Source: Pedobacter sp. L105
Lineage (GTDB): Bacteria > Bacteroidota > Bacteroidia > Sphingobacteriales > Sphingobacteriaceae
Direction of reading: 5' to 3'
Assembly (NCBI RefSeq): GCF_009765875.1
Contig: NZ_LMUP01000007.1
Coordinates: 186,001-250,000, forward strand
DNA length: 64,000 nucleotides
This document shows positions 18,633-28,175 of this stretch, piece after piece; positions within the stretch are counted from its first letter, which is position 1, and every line of letters begins with the position of its first letter. Made by a program: the position numbers and the translations under genes. The notes under the pieces are model-generated. The model saw nothing but the letters and a program-made list of their open reading frames with translations. It made no database searches and was not told the DNA's origin.

Positions 18633-19355
18633 ATGAAATTATCAAATAACAAAATCCTGATTACAGGCGGCGCCACAGGTATAGGTCTGGGACTTACCGA
18701 AAGATTTTTCCAGGAAAACAATACCGTTATTATTTGCGGTAGAAATGAAGCTGCACTTCATGCAGTGTCTGAAAAACATCCTGGTGTAATTGGCAAAGTA
18801 TGCGATATATCAAATGAAAAAGAACGCATTGACCTATATAATTGGGTTGCTGAAAACCATCCTGACCTGAATGTATTGGTTAACAATGCAGGTATTCAAA
18901 ACTGGATGACCATACAGGACGATGACTTTTACGAGAAGACTAACAATGAAATTAACACTAATATTATTGCGCCTGTTCATTTGACCAGGCTTTTCCTGAA
19001 CCTTAAATCTTTAAAAACAATCATCAATGTGACATCGGGTTTTGCTTTTGTACCATTTTCAAAAGTCCCTGTATATTGTAGTACGAAAGCATTTATGCGT
19101 TCATTCACACTTTCATTAAGGCACCAATTGAAGTCAGCGAATACGGAGGTCATTGAAATTATACCGCCAGCATTGAATACTGATTTGGGAGGAAAAGGCA
19201 TTCATGACGAGCATCCGCCTGTAGGTGAATTTATAAAATCGATATTTGAGCAGTTAAAAGAAGGTAAAATTGAATTGACATTCGATACTACTGTAGCTAT
19301 AACAGCAGCAACCAACGAAGTGATCGCCGGTTATTTTAATAAAATGAACCCATAA
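18633..19355 (+). CDS. SDR family oxidoreductase (DltE-like)
   Basis: A 240-residue short-chain dehydrogenase. TGGATGIG at residues 10-17, NNAG near 86-89, NVTSG near 130 and Y-x3-K (YCSTKAF) mark the active site. Overall it resembles DltE/YvaG-like SDRs. It is divergent from the DHA2 exporter and shares its palindromic operator region, so it may modify a compound related to the exporter substrate. Confidence 0.87.
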   Translation: MKLSNNKILITGGATGIGLGLTERFFQENNTVIICGRNEAALHAVSEKHPGVIGKVCDISNEKERIDLYNWVAENHPDLNVLVNNAGIQNWMTIQDDDFYEKTNNEINTNIIAPVHLTRLFLNLKSLKTIINVTSGFAFVPFSKVPVYCSTKAFMRSFTLSLRHQLKSANTEVIEIIPPALNTDLGGKGIHDEHPPVGEFIKSIFEQLKEGKIELTFDTTVAITAATNEVIAGYFNKMNP

Positions 19356-19429
19356 TTGCTTAATCTTCAAACCAGAAGTATTGTATCTTCTGTCAAAGTT
19401 GAAACAGCAATGGTTATTTAGAAAACAGG

Positions 19430-19487
19430 AAACACGGCAGATAAATTAGTTTGAATTACTTTCATAACTATTTTATCTGCCGTGTTT
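19430..19487. terminator. Bidirectional terminator between convergent SDR genes
   Basis: The 16-base arms aaacacggcagataaa / tttatctgccgtgttt are perfectly complementary with a 26-base loop. The hairpin lies between the stops of the two convergent SDR genes, with A- and T-rich flanks on both sides. Confidence 0.75.
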
Positions 19488-19490
19488 TCA

Positions 19491-20243
19491 TTATTTTGCC
19501 AGCCAGCCTCCATCAACAGCTAACGATGTGCCATTTATATAGGAAGCTCCGTCAGAACAAAGAAAGATAACGGCGTTTGCTATTTCCTGCGGTTCTCCTA
19601 AACGTCCCATGACCAGCGAGCTCTCGATTTTATCTTTAGCCGTTTTACTATTTCCCATCGTTCCTTCGAGCATAGGTGTTTTTATAGGGCCAGGGATCAC
19701 GGCATTCACCCGTATGCCCTGCTTACCATAATCAATGGCGGCAACTTGTGTAAGTCCTATAATTCCATGTTTAGAAGCCGTGTAAGCCGACAAGGAAGGT
19801 ACCCCGGTAATTCCTGCTGTTGATGAGGTATTCACGATAACGCCTTTTCCTTGTTTTAACATTTGGGGAATCTGATATTTTAAACCCAGCCAAACCCCTT
19901 TCATGTTAATACCAATGACCTTGTCAAATTCTTCTTCATCCACGTCAGCCGTGAGTTTTCCACCCAATTCAATACCTGCATTGTTAAATGCATAGTCCAG
20001 CGAACCATAAGTAGATACTGCCTTTTCTACCAAAGCTTTAACATCTGCACTTTTTGAAACATCCGTCTTTACGTAAATAGCTTCGCCTCCGGCTGATGTA
20101 ATCGCATCGACCGTTTCTTTTGCATCAACTATATCTGCTACAACTACTTTTGCGCCGTTTTTAGCAAATTCAATTGCTGTTGCTCTTCCTATGCCTGTTG
20201 CCCCGCCAGTAACCAGGGCGACTTTGTTTTCAAACTGTCCCAT
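19491..20243 (-). CDS. SDR family oxidoreductase, glucose-1-dehydrogenase-like
   Basis: A 250-residue classical SDR; the ATG giving MGQFENKVALVTGG is preferred to one 18 codons upstream. TGGATGIG is at about 12-19, FNNAG near 90, NTSSTAG near 140, YTASKHG (Y-x3-K) near 157, and the C-terminal SYINGTSLAVDGGW is the standard cofactor-domain end. The D-x-V after strand 2 (VVADIVD) suggests NAD+ preference. The product is not predictable. It is monocistronic as seen here. Confidence 0.88.
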   Translation of the reverse strand: MGQFENKVALVTGGATGIGRATAIEFAKNGAKVVVADIVDAKETVDAITSAGGEAIYVKTDVSKSADVKALVEKAVSTYGSLDYAFNNAGIELGGKLTADVDEEEFDKVIGINMKGVWLGLKYQIPQMLKQGKGVIVNTSSTAGITGVPSLSAYTASKHGIIGLTQVAAIDYGKQGIRVNAVIPGPIKTPMLEGTMGNSKTAKDKIESSLVMGRLGEPQEIANAVIFLCSDGASYINGTSLAVDGGWLAK

Positions 20244-20830
20244 TGTTTTTATAATTATATATCCGATTATATCAAATTTATTGTAAAATGTTACCACTGA
20301 CCATGTCAGAAAACTGGATTTACATGTCAGTTTTCATTGGATCACTTAAAGCGCCGGCGTGTTAGATAATCCCGCTCATACTTTCACAACTTTCAGTTGC
20401 CGCGCCAGCAATCTCATAGTCCGGCACAATTGGGATATAATTGACCACTGATAATTGTGCTCAGGGCATAAATCCAGAATTTGCTGGTTAATCTGTATAA
20501 GATAAATACGTATTTAGACAATCAACTTACCGAATCAATCATTCTCTAACAATTTATTTCATTAAACAGGAAACAAACAAACCCAATCCACACCATATAC
20601 AAAGCGGTAACATACTAATAGTTAATTTTTATACAAATAAATTTGTATTTCTGATAAGAATTTCATTAATTTTAGTTCAGACAGACACTTGTATAACCAC
20701 ATTTAACAGTTTAGCTAAAACGTTTAATTTACTCCACGAAGTTTCGATCCACCATTTCAATTAATCCTCAATCTCGATCATTTTATGATATAACTATATA
20801 ATTAATCAAAAACCACTAAACAATTCTCTC
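20244..20830. other. AT-rich intergenic region, no gene seen
   Basis: These 587 bases between the SDR start and the lipoprotein start have stop codons in all frames and no clear RNA gene. They presumably hold the divergent promoters; the last 250 bases are very AT-rich. Confidence 0.5.
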
Positions 20831-22234
20831 ATGAAAACTAAATTAATTCTTCTCCTCACGTTACTTATTGCAGTGACAATTTCGTGTAAAAAACAGGAAG
20901 AGAAACAGCCGGAGTTATCCCCATCAACTCTTTCTATGGTCAATAAAGCCCGCGCATTAGCAGAACCCCCAGCCACCTGGCAGGAACATTGGTTTGAACA
21001 TGTACAACTGCTTAATAAGGTATTCAGTGATACCAGTGTTGCCGTGTATTTTGACAACGATGTAAGCCGTACGATCACCTGGCCTAATACTTACCTGGCA
21101 CAGGTATGGAATTATACTAAACAGAAATATGGGTCTTTTGGTACTGATTCGCGCCTTTTTGTGATCCTGCATACGGGAAGATATGGCGGCGGACACCCAA
21201 GTACTTATATGGATGCCAGCCATGACTACAGAAATGTTATTGACTGCGGATCTAACAGCACCACTGCATGGCTATCCGGAACAGGCAATGACCTCGATCT
21301 GACCACTCATGAGGTAGGCCATATTGTGGAATTGGCCTCTAAAAATATTCAGGGTTCTCCGGCTTTTAATATCTGGCACGACAGTAAGTTTATGGAATTG
21401 TACATTTATGATGTATACCAGGGACTCGGCCGTACAGCTGATGCACAGCGCTGGTATAACCTTGTGCTGGGTAATTCAGATACTTATCCCCGGGCAAACA
21501 GTCATTGGTTTAAAGACTTCTGGTACCCAATCTACACTCAGCAGGGAAATCCCGCTTCTATCAACAATTACTTCACTTTATTGTCACTTTACTTCCCAAC
21601 ACAAACAGTATCCAATGGGATAACTAATATCAGTAAATATAGCAGGGACCTTAATTTTGGGGAGTTTGTCCATTTCTGGAGTGGCGCCACCGGTATAGAC
21701 CTTACACCGCTTGCACTGACCGCTTTTGGAAACCTCGACGAACAGGGAAATGACTGGCTGGCACAACTGCAACAGGCAAAACTGACTTTCCCCGCTTTAG
21801 TTTATAGTAAAGATATTACTTCTCAGGGTGCTGTTACCGTTAGTAATGAAAACTCGGGAGGCGCATCAGCGACTGAAGGTTCCTCAAAACTCATTGACCG
21901 TTTGTATAATACCAAGTTCTTCTTAGCCGCTTTCCCAACCAGTTTCTGGGCAGAGGTAACTTTCCCGGGGGCGATGGTATCGCGTAAATACACCATTACC
22001 TCTGGTAATGATTCACCGGATAGGGACCCAAAGAACTGGAAGCTCCTGGGTTCTAACGATGGCAGCAATTTTGTGCAGCTGGACCTGAGATCAGGTGAGA
22101 CCTTCGCGGCAAGAAATCAAACTAAAATATACACTTTTAACAATTCTACGGCTTACAAATATTACAGATTATCTATCACGGCAAGTAATGGAAGCGCCGA
22201 TCTGCAATTAAGTGAATGGAGGTTACTGCAGTAA
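20831..22234 (+). CDS. Lipoprotein with HExxH-type motif and C-terminal discoidin-like domain
   Basis: A 467-residue protein with a lipoprotein signal (hydrophobic 4-17, C19 in VTISC, then KK). Residues 160-164 are HEVGH in TTHEVGHIVELAS, a zinc-metallopeptidase-like motif. The region HTGRYGGGHPSTYMDASHDY precedes it, as in Bacteroidota DUF4953/basic-secretory-like proteins, but the exact family is uncertain. The C-terminal ~130 residues look like an F5/8 type C (discoidin) domain, with the segments SRKYTITSGNDSPDRDPKNW and YKYYRLSITASNGSADLQLS. It is probably a surface hydrolase that binds glycans. It ends at a strong terminator. Confidence 0.75.
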   Translation: MKTKLILLLTLLIAVTISCKKQEEKQPELSPSTLSMVNKARALAEPPATWQEHWFEHVQLLNKVFSDTSVAVYFDNDVSRTITWPNTYLAQVWNYTKQKYGSFGTDSRLFVILHTGRYGGGHPSTYMDASHDYRNVIDCGSNSTTAWLSGTGNDLDLTTHEVGHIVELASKNIQGSPAFNIWHDSKFMELYIYDVYQGLGRTADAQRWYNLVLGNSDTYPRANSHWFKDFWYPIYTQQGNPASINNYFTLLSLYFPTQTVSNGITNISKYSRDLNFGEFVHFWSGATGIDLTPLALTAFGNLDEQGNDWLAQLQQAKLTFPALVYSKDITSQGAVTVSNENSGGASATEGSSKLIDRLYNTKFFLAAFPTSFWAEVTFPGAMVSRKYTITSGNDSPDRDPKNWKLLGSNDGSNFVQLDLRSGETFAARNQTKIYTFNNSTAYKYYRLSITASNGSADLQLSEWRLLQ

Positions 22235-22245
22235 AGTTTATAAAT

Positions 22246-22282
22246 AATAAAGCCGTATCGCAATGATTGATACGGCTTTATT
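22246..22282 (+). terminator. Rho-independent terminator after the lipoprotein gene
   Basis: The 14-base perfect arms aataaagccgtatc / gatacggctttatt with a 9-base loop are followed by TT and lie 12 bases after the stop codon. Confidence 0.85.
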
Positions 22283-22331
22283 TTAAGAAAGTGGATACGC
22301 TTTATATTAAGAGATCTTTTTTATCTAAAGA

Positions 22332-23270
22332 TTATTCATAAATAGCAACAAAACGGCCATTTAACCCACCTTTTTTCAATTGATCCAAACTGTCAGGAAT
22401 ATCATCAAACGTGATCTTTATAATCTTTGATTTGATATTACCAGAAGCCATTAGCTTTAATACTTCATCAGCTTCAAGTTTCTCTCCATTAGAAGCACCT
22501 ACATAGGTAATTTCTTTCATGGTTACTTTTTGTGCAGAAATTGTTGCCATTTCTTTGGCCAGTCCAATTTGAACTACGCGCCCTCTTGGTTTGATCGCAT
22601 CAATAGCTGAAGCTGTAGTTGTACCGAAACCCGCAAAATCAACAATCACATCTAAACCAACCGACTCAAAATCGCGAATATCTGCTGACACGCCAATGGC
22701 GCCCATTTCTTTTACTTCATCCCATACTTTTTCATTCACTTCAGCTACATATACCTTAGCACCTAATTCATTTGCGATTTGTACACCTAATGAACCTAGT
22801 CCGCCAGAACCTATCACACCAATATTCATTCCTTTTTGAACCTGGCCTATTGTTACAATTGCTCTGTAAGCTGTCCTTGCCGCATCCATTGCCGGTGCCG
22901 CCTGTTCAAAAGGTACTTCGTCAGGAACATGAACACATAGTTCGGCCAACACCACTACACTATCGGCAAAACCACCGTTTGTAGCCGTACCCGGGCCTTC
23001 TGTCGTTGCCGGAACACCAACTCTCTGGCCAACTTTAAAATCATCTACACCCTCACCAACTTCGCTAACCACGCCTGCAATTTCGTGACCTAACACCGTT
23101 GGAATGTGTTTTAAAAGAGAGGTAATCGTCCCATCCATGAAACTCACATCACTATGGCATAGTCCTGCAGCTTTAATAGTCACCACAATTTCTCCTTTCC
23201 CTGCTTTTGGAGTAGGTATTTCGACTCTTATCAAAGGTTCATCGATTCCTGTAAACTGCCATGCTTTCAT
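22332..23270 (-). CDS. Zinc-type alcohol dehydrogenase, short form
   Basis: A 312-residue MDR-family dehydrogenase. The catalytic-zinc side is seen in GLCHSD (Cys near 37) and LGHEIAGVV (His-Glu near 61-62). The nucleotide-binding GSGGLGSLG is near 153-161. The usual four-cysteine structural zinc loop is missing: between GQRVGVP and FADSVV stands a short TTEGPGTATNGG segment, making the protein about 30 residues shorter than normal. It would oxidise alcohols with NAD(P)+; the substrate is unknown. An AraC regulator gene lies 159 bp upstream on the same strand. Confidence 0.88.
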   Translation of the reverse strand: MKAWQFTGIDEPLIRVEIPTPKAGKGEIVVTIKAAGLCHSDVSFMDGTITSLLKHIPTVLGHEIAGVVSEVGEGVDDFKVGQRVGVPATTEGPGTATNGGFADSVVVLAELCVHVPDEVPFEQAAPAMDAARTAYRAIVTIGQVQKGMNIGVIGSGGLGSLGVQIANELGAKVYVAEVNEKVWDEVKEMGAIGVSADIRDFESVGLDVIVDFAGFGTTTASAIDAIKPRGRVVQIGLAKEMATISAQKVTMKEITYVGASNGEKLEADEVLKLMASGNIKSKIIKITFDDIPDSLDQLKKGGLNGRFVAIYE

Positions 23271-23429
23271 ATATTGCTTGTTTTATTTACGATTTTAAAA
23301 TTCTCTAAGGTAGATAGGATATTCAAAATTTAACCTGTCCAAATCATGACTTTTCATGTCCATTTCAATACTATTAATTGTTCAAAATAAGAAGCCTGAA
23401 TTTGACTGGAGACATTCCAGTTTAGGCAA

Positions 23430-24347
23430 TCAATTAAAAGCCGATCTGAATTGCACAGGAGAAACCCTTGTTTTAATCTTGAACAATCTGCTGAAAGACT
23501 GTGGATGTTCAAAGCCCAACCTGTAAGCCACTTCACTGATAGTCAGGTTAGTGGCAGACAATAATTCTTTTGATCTTTCGATCAGTTTTTGGTGAATATG
23601 CTGTTGTGCATTCAATCCGGTGAGCGAACGTAACATATCACTTAAGTAATTGGGCGTATAATTCAACTGCTCTGCCAGGTACTGGACTGTCGGTATGCCA
23701 TGAACAATCGGTTTTTCTTCATTAAAATAACCATTCAGCAATTCTTCCAGCTGCTGAAGCAGCTCATTGTTAATCACTTGCCGGGTTAAAAACTGGCGCT
23801 TATAAAAGCGCTTGGCATAACTCAATAACAATTCGATCTGCGCAATAATAACTTCGTGGCTGAAGTCATCTATACGACTGTTTAGCTCCTTTTGAACGAT
23901 GGAAAATATGGACAATATGGTTGTCCATTCCTGCTCGGAAAGGTGTAATGCTTCATTGCTTGCATACGAGAAGAAACCATAACTTTTAATTTTTCCAGCC
24001 AATGGATAACCTTGCAGAAAATCCGGATGGATGATCAGTGAATAACCTGCATTGTCCTCATATTTTTCTGTACCACCCATAATCTGGTTGGGAGCCGTGA
24101 ATAATAAGCTTCCTTCATCAAAATCGTAATAACCCTGACCATACTTAAACTTTCCGCCTAGTTTGGTAATGAAAGAGATTTTATAGAAACTTGTCACATA
24201 ACTAACAGGAAGTCTGCACATGTCGATTTGCCCTTCCGTAGCATCCATCAAGCTGATTAATGGATGGACAGGCCCCGGAAGCCCCAGCATACGGTGAATT
24301 TCTGATATAGATTCCAACTTACTGACTTTCGGTATTTCAGTTTTCAT
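23430..24347 (-). CDS. AraC-family transcriptional regulator
   Basis: A 305-residue regulator, starting at MKTEIPKVSK rather than an ATG 14 codons upstream. The N-terminal cupin-like domain contains FDEGSLLFTAPNQIMGGTEK. The C-terminal AraC domain includes TVQYLAEQLNYTPNYLSDML and NLTISEVAYRLGFEHPQSFS with RLFK following. It lies between the alcohol dehydrogenase gene and an SDR gene, all on the minus strand; these are its likely targets. Confidence 0.9.
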   Translation of the reverse strand: MKTEIPKVSKLESISEIHRMLGLPGPVHPLISLMDATEGQIDMCRLPVSYVTSFYKISFITKLGGKFKYGQGYYDFDEGSLLFTAPNQIMGGTEKYEDNAGYSLIIHPDFLQGYPLAGKIKSYGFFSYASNEALHLSEQEWTTILSIFSIVQKELNSRIDDFSHEVIIAQIELLLSYAKRFYKRQFLTRQVINNELLQQLEELLNGYFNEEKPIVHGIPTVQYLAEQLNYTPNYLSDMLRSLTGLNAQQHIHQKLIERSKELLSATNLTISEVAYRLGFEHPQSFSRLFKIKTRVSPVQFRSAFN

Positions 24348-24428
24348 GTTTAAAGATAATAAATTATAACCGAGGGCGATTGAGGCCATCGGTCATAAAT
24401 AAGGTTGCATTTAAGTATTGACCTGTGA

Positions 24429-25202
24429 TTACCAGGGAAACGGTCCTTCAGGCCCCGTAAAAGTAGCGGTTGGACCATCTGTTTCCAGTGCCACACGGAT
24501 AGGTTCACGTGAGCCTACCTCAACCGTATCGGTACCCTGGAAGTTATTCAGTGCTGTGGCCGTAAAACCCGGGCTGACTGCGTTCACCTTGATATTTTCC
24601 TTTTCCAGCTCTATAGCAAAGGCAACGGTTACGGCATTAAGTGCCGTTTTGGAGGCGGCATAAACAATGCCGAAATGTTCCTTTGCCCAGCAAGCAGGAT
24701 CAGTTATCCAGGTTAAAGAGCCCAGGCCGCTTGATACATTAACAATACGGGCTGCCTTTGATTTGCGAAGCAAAGGCAATGTTGCCTGGGTCACCGCAAT
24801 CACTCCGAATACATTCGTTTCCCAAACGGTCCGTACCTCTTCAAGCGATGCAGTGGAAGCTTTGCCGTCCTCCGTTGTTTCTTCTAAGGTGCGGCCAGGT
24901 TTGCCGGCATGTGATACAGCTGCATTGTTTACCAGCACGTCCAGGCGTCCGGATGCTGCCTCGATATGTGCCACCGCTGCGCTGATGGTTGATTGCTGGG
25001 TTACATCCAGCTGGATCGCATGTGCTGTACCACCGATCTCAGCCGCAGCCTTTTCTCCGTTGCTCAGCTTACGCGAACCGACATAAACAAGATAACCATT
25101 GTCTGCAAGCGCTTTGGCGATCTGAAAACCTACGCCCTGGTTGGCACCAGTGACCAGCGCAACAGGCTGGTTATTTGATGATGATTCAATCTGACTTTCC
25201 AT
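24429..25202 (-). CDS. SDR family NAD(P)-dependent oxidoreductase
   Basis: A 257-residue SDR; the ATG giving MESQIESSSNN is chosen. TGANQGVG lies near residues 18-25, NNAA near 93, NVSSGLG near 155 and YAASKTAL (Y-x3-K) near 180. The C-terminal end (FTGPEGPFPW) resembles that of the first SDR in the window (ending TATNPW), so the two are subfamily relatives. It lies 81 bp upstream of the AraC gene on the same strand. Confidence 0.87.
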   Translation of the reverse strand: MESQIESSSNNQPVALVTGANQGVGFQIAKALADNGYLVYVGSRKLSNGEKAAAEIGGTAHAIQLDVTQQSTISAAVAHIEAASGRLDVLVNNAAVSHAGKPGRTLEETTEDGKASTASLEEVRTVWETNVFGVIAVTQATLPLLRKSKAARIVNVSSGLGSLTWITDPACWAKEHFGIVYAASKTALNAVTVAFAIELEKENIKVNAVSPGFTATALNNFQGTDTVEVGSREPIRVALETDGPTATFTGPEGPFPW

Positions 25203-25474
25203 AAAATTATGTTTAATGATTGAACAAAAGTGGGCATTCAACATACGGTAGTCATAACCAAATCAAGGACATCCGTAACCAAAATAAAAAAATGCGAGCG
25301 GTCAATTGGGATGACTATTGACCTGCTTTATTGAAATTTACTGATAAATGATTACTATCCTATTTATTCTTAAAGTTTGAAATATTGTGGCGCCATATTT
25401 GTTTAAAGGTCACAGATTTGGATGACGGGATCATCCTGCAAATCTCAAAATCTGACTCTAAATTAACCAGCTTT

Positions 25475-25759
25475 ATGAACGAACCTAAGATATTCGACGC
25501 CGTAGCAACAGATCGAATTATAGAAATGGCCTGGGAAGACCGAACTTCATTTGATGTCATTAAACTTCAATTTGGAATTGGCGAACAGCAGGTCATTGGA
25601 CTAATGCGCAGGGAAATGAAAGCATCAAGTTTTAGATTGTGGCGTGAGCGCGTACAAGGTCGAAAAACTAAACATAGGAAACCCGATGAAAGTTTGCCCA
25701 ACAGATTCAGGTGTAGCAGACAGAGACAAATCAGCTCCAATAAAATCAGTAAAAGGTAA
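25475..25759 (+). CDS. TIGR03643/DUF2805 family small protein
   Basis: A 94-residue protein. It starts at MNEPKIFDAV, because the preceding open residues are unlike the family. The motif DRIIEMAWEDRTSFDVIKLQ followed by FGI and LMRREMKASSFRLWRERVQG is the family signature, with a helix-turn-helix-like look; the C-terminus is basic. The function is unknown. Members often sit near photolyase/cryptochrome genes; here the photolyase-like gene is 17 kb away. Its stop codon directly abuts the stop of the convergent receptor gene. Confidence 0.8.
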   Translation: MNEPKIFDAVATDRIIEMAWEDRTSFDVIKLQFGIGEQQVIGLMRREMKASSFRLWRERVQGRKTKHRKPDESLPNRFRCSRQRQISSNKISKR

Positions 25760-28003
25760 TTAATTCCCTATCCGCTGACGTTCATCTTTTGCACCGCTAT
25801 CTGATCTTCTTTCGTTCTTTACGCCATTAGAACCAAACGAACGGGAATAGACCAGCCTGAAAACAGGAAACCTGCTTGTTTCACTGCTATAGCTCAGATT
25901 AACATTGGAATCGAAGGCATCCCTGGTTAGCCTTCCAATATAACTTCTGTAGGTGAGCGACCTGAATACATCAGCTACCGATAGCTGAAAGCTTCCCTTA
26001 TTATTCCCTAGTTCTTTTTTGATCCCCATATTTACTGTACCCATTCCCTTGATTTCCTGAGCGCCATAATAAGATAAAGAGTTGTAATAACCAGAAAGTT
26101 CAAGGGAGAAAAGCCTGGGAAGGGCAAATGATTGATTGTAATTCAGCGTGTAACTGTAATAAGACTTTTCAACCGGCACTAAAGTATAATCAAGCCTGAA
26201 CTTTCTCCATCCTCCTGCAAAGCTATAGCTCATTTTCCACCAGTCAGTTATTCTGAAGGGTAAATTGGCTTGAAGAATAATATTATTTTGCCATGATATA
26301 TTCTGCGGGGAAATATAAACCAGCTGTTTGGAAGGCCCGCTGACCACCTGCCCTTGTGCAATCGGATCGCTGTCCCTGCTGGCAAGAAGAGAAAAAGAGT
26401 AAGCGCGGTAATTATAAGCAAATTTCACGTTATCGGTAAGCCCTGGTTTTAGTAATGGATTACCCGTAAAAACAGAAACGGGATCATTGTAGTTAATATA
26501 TGAGGCAAGGTCATTATAGGAAGGCCTGCTGATCCGCCTGGTGTAGGATAATTGCAGTTCTGTATTGCCATCTAGTTTCCTGCTAAAGAAAATATTCGGG
26601 AACAGTTTTGACAGATTGCGGTTGAGCGTATTGCTGTGGTTCACCTCATTCTCTGCCCGGTTATTCGAATATTCGTACCTTGCACCAACAATCAGACTCG
26701 TTACGCTATCCGGTTGTATATTAACGGATAGATAAGCAGCTGCGATAGTTTCCCTGATCAACAGATTGCCGGATTCCGGCAAAGGGTTTACCCATTGATC
26801 ACCAACGAGATTTTCTATCCCTGATACCCCGTTATTACTGGTATACGTCCCTTTTATACCGCTTTCTAATTTCCAATCAGGGCTAAACTGTTTCGAGTAA
26901 TCCAGCTTGGCAACTTTTACATTAATGTCTGTGTTGGCAAAGTTTCTCTGCAAAGGTGCATACAAACTATCCGTTGTTCCTGCCGGGTTTCCATGATTAT
27001 CTACGAAAGAACTTTGCACAGCAGTGTTCCCATTACTTTTATAAACAATATAATCAAGTCCCAAACTAATCTTCTCTCCCTTTTCAATGATCTTCTCCAT
27101 ACTTAAACTACCGGTTACATTTTGTCCACTGCTCCTTCCATTGATAATAGAATTAAATAACAAGACTGAATCTGGTTTCATCATATAGGTACCCCGGTTA
27201 AGATGGTGACTGTAGTTAAGGCTATTTGTATAATTGACACTGCCATCTATCGTAATTTGAGGAGAAAGGATAGCATTAAAACCCGCAATTGCATTGTGGT
27301 AATTAGTTACAGGTTTGCTTGTTCCGAGATAGCTAAACCTGGTTTGTCCACCTATAGCAAGTACATTCTCTGTTCCTTCGGCCAGCATTTCACCAAAAGT
27401 TTTTTCGTGGGTATAGACGTAGGAACCATACCAGTTAACCTTAGTCCTGTTATAGTTTAAACTCATGCTCAGACCGGCCTTTTCTCCTTTGCCATAACCG
27501 CTATTCATACTTAAAGAACCACTTGTACCTTTTTGTTTATTTTTCCTGGTTACGATATTGATCAGTCCGGCATTCCCGTCAGCATCATAATTAGCAGGAG
27601 GAGTAGAAAGCAACTCTATCTGAGCAATGTTATCTGCATTCATGTTATTTAGCAAATCAACAACCTGCGCAATGGAAAGCCTGATCAGTTTACCATCCAG
27701 CATAACCATTACACCGGTTTTCCCGTTTAAGGCTATGGTATTGTTCCTCGGATCGATCACTACTCCCGGCGAACGTTCCAAAACCTGCAGCACTGAACTT
27801 CCTTTAGTCAACAGGCTGTTTTGCACATTCACGACTACGCCACCCGCACGTTGCTGAAACAAGGGTTTACTACCTCGAATAACAACCTGCCCCAATTGCT
27901 TTGAGGCTGGAACCTGCAGGCTATCGGCAACTTTTCCTGTTACCTGTCCAGAAGCATTCTGACAAAAACAATATAGACTCAGGGAAATAATGATGGCTCT
28001 CAT
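25760..28003 (-). CDS. TonB-dependent receptor-like outer-membrane beta-barrel protein
   Basis: A 747-residue outer-membrane protein; MRAIIISLSLYCFCQNASGQ gives a signal peptide. The N-terminal plug domain is visible (LGQVVIRGSKPLFQQRAGGV, then NMNADNIAQIELLSTPPANY and ADGNAGLINIVTRKNK). The rest is a 22-strand-type barrel of the OMP_b-brl_3 group, which lacks the CarboxypepD_reg domain of SusC. It likely imports a ligand or acts as a signal-receiving porin. It is divergent from a LytS/LytTR two-component pair and may be controlled by it. Confidence 0.87.
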   Translation of the reverse strand: MRAIIISLSLYCFCQNASGQVTGKVADSLQVPASKQLGQVVIRGSKPLFQQRAGGVVVNVQNSLLTKGSSVLQVLERSPGVVIDPRNNTIALNGKTGVMVMLDGKLIRLSIAQVVDLLNNMNADNIAQIELLSTPPANYDADGNAGLINIVTRKNKQKGTSGSLSMNSGYGKGEKAGLSMSLNYNRTKVNWYGSYVYTHEKTFGEMLAEGTENVLAIGGQTRFSYLGTSKPVTNYHNAIAGFNAILSPQITIDGSVNYTNSLNYSHHLNRGTYMMKPDSVLLFNSIINGRSSGQNVTGSLSMEKIIEKGEKISLGLDYIVYKSNGNTAVQSSFVDNHGNPAGTTDSLYAPLQRNFANTDINVKVAKLDYSKQFSPDWKLESGIKGTYTSNNGVSGIENLVGDQWVNPLPESGNLLIRETIAAAYLSVNIQPDSVTSLIVGARYEYSNNRAENEVNHSNTLNRNLSKLFPNIFFSRKLDGNTELQLSYTRRISRPSYNDLASYINYNDPVSVFTGNPLLKPGLTDNVKFAYNYRAYSFSLLASRDSDPIAQGQVVSGPSKQLVYISPQNISWQNNIILQANLPFRITDWWKMSYSFAGGWRKFRLDYTLVPVEKSYYSYTLNYNQSFALPRLFSLELSGYYNSLSYYGAQEIKGMGTVNMGIKKELGNNKGSFQLSVADVFRSLTYRSYIGRLTRDAFDSNVNLSYSSETSRFPVFRLVYSRSFGSNGVKNERRSDSGAKDERQRIGN

Positions 28004-28175
28004 AATAATGATTTTGCACCAAAAGAATGTTTTACAGCTATCCCTCAAAAATTGGATTGACCATGGGAGACGTATAACTGATCAAATGCAATAAACGGGA
28101 ATTAACCGGCTAGAAAACTATAAAAAAGAGCCACTTTCCTGTTATACGCCAGTAAATGCATTTGGTCAATTATTT

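Noticed and set aside
24667-25086. Plus-strand open frame of 139 codons
   Set aside because: It is antisense to an SDR gene with complete motifs.
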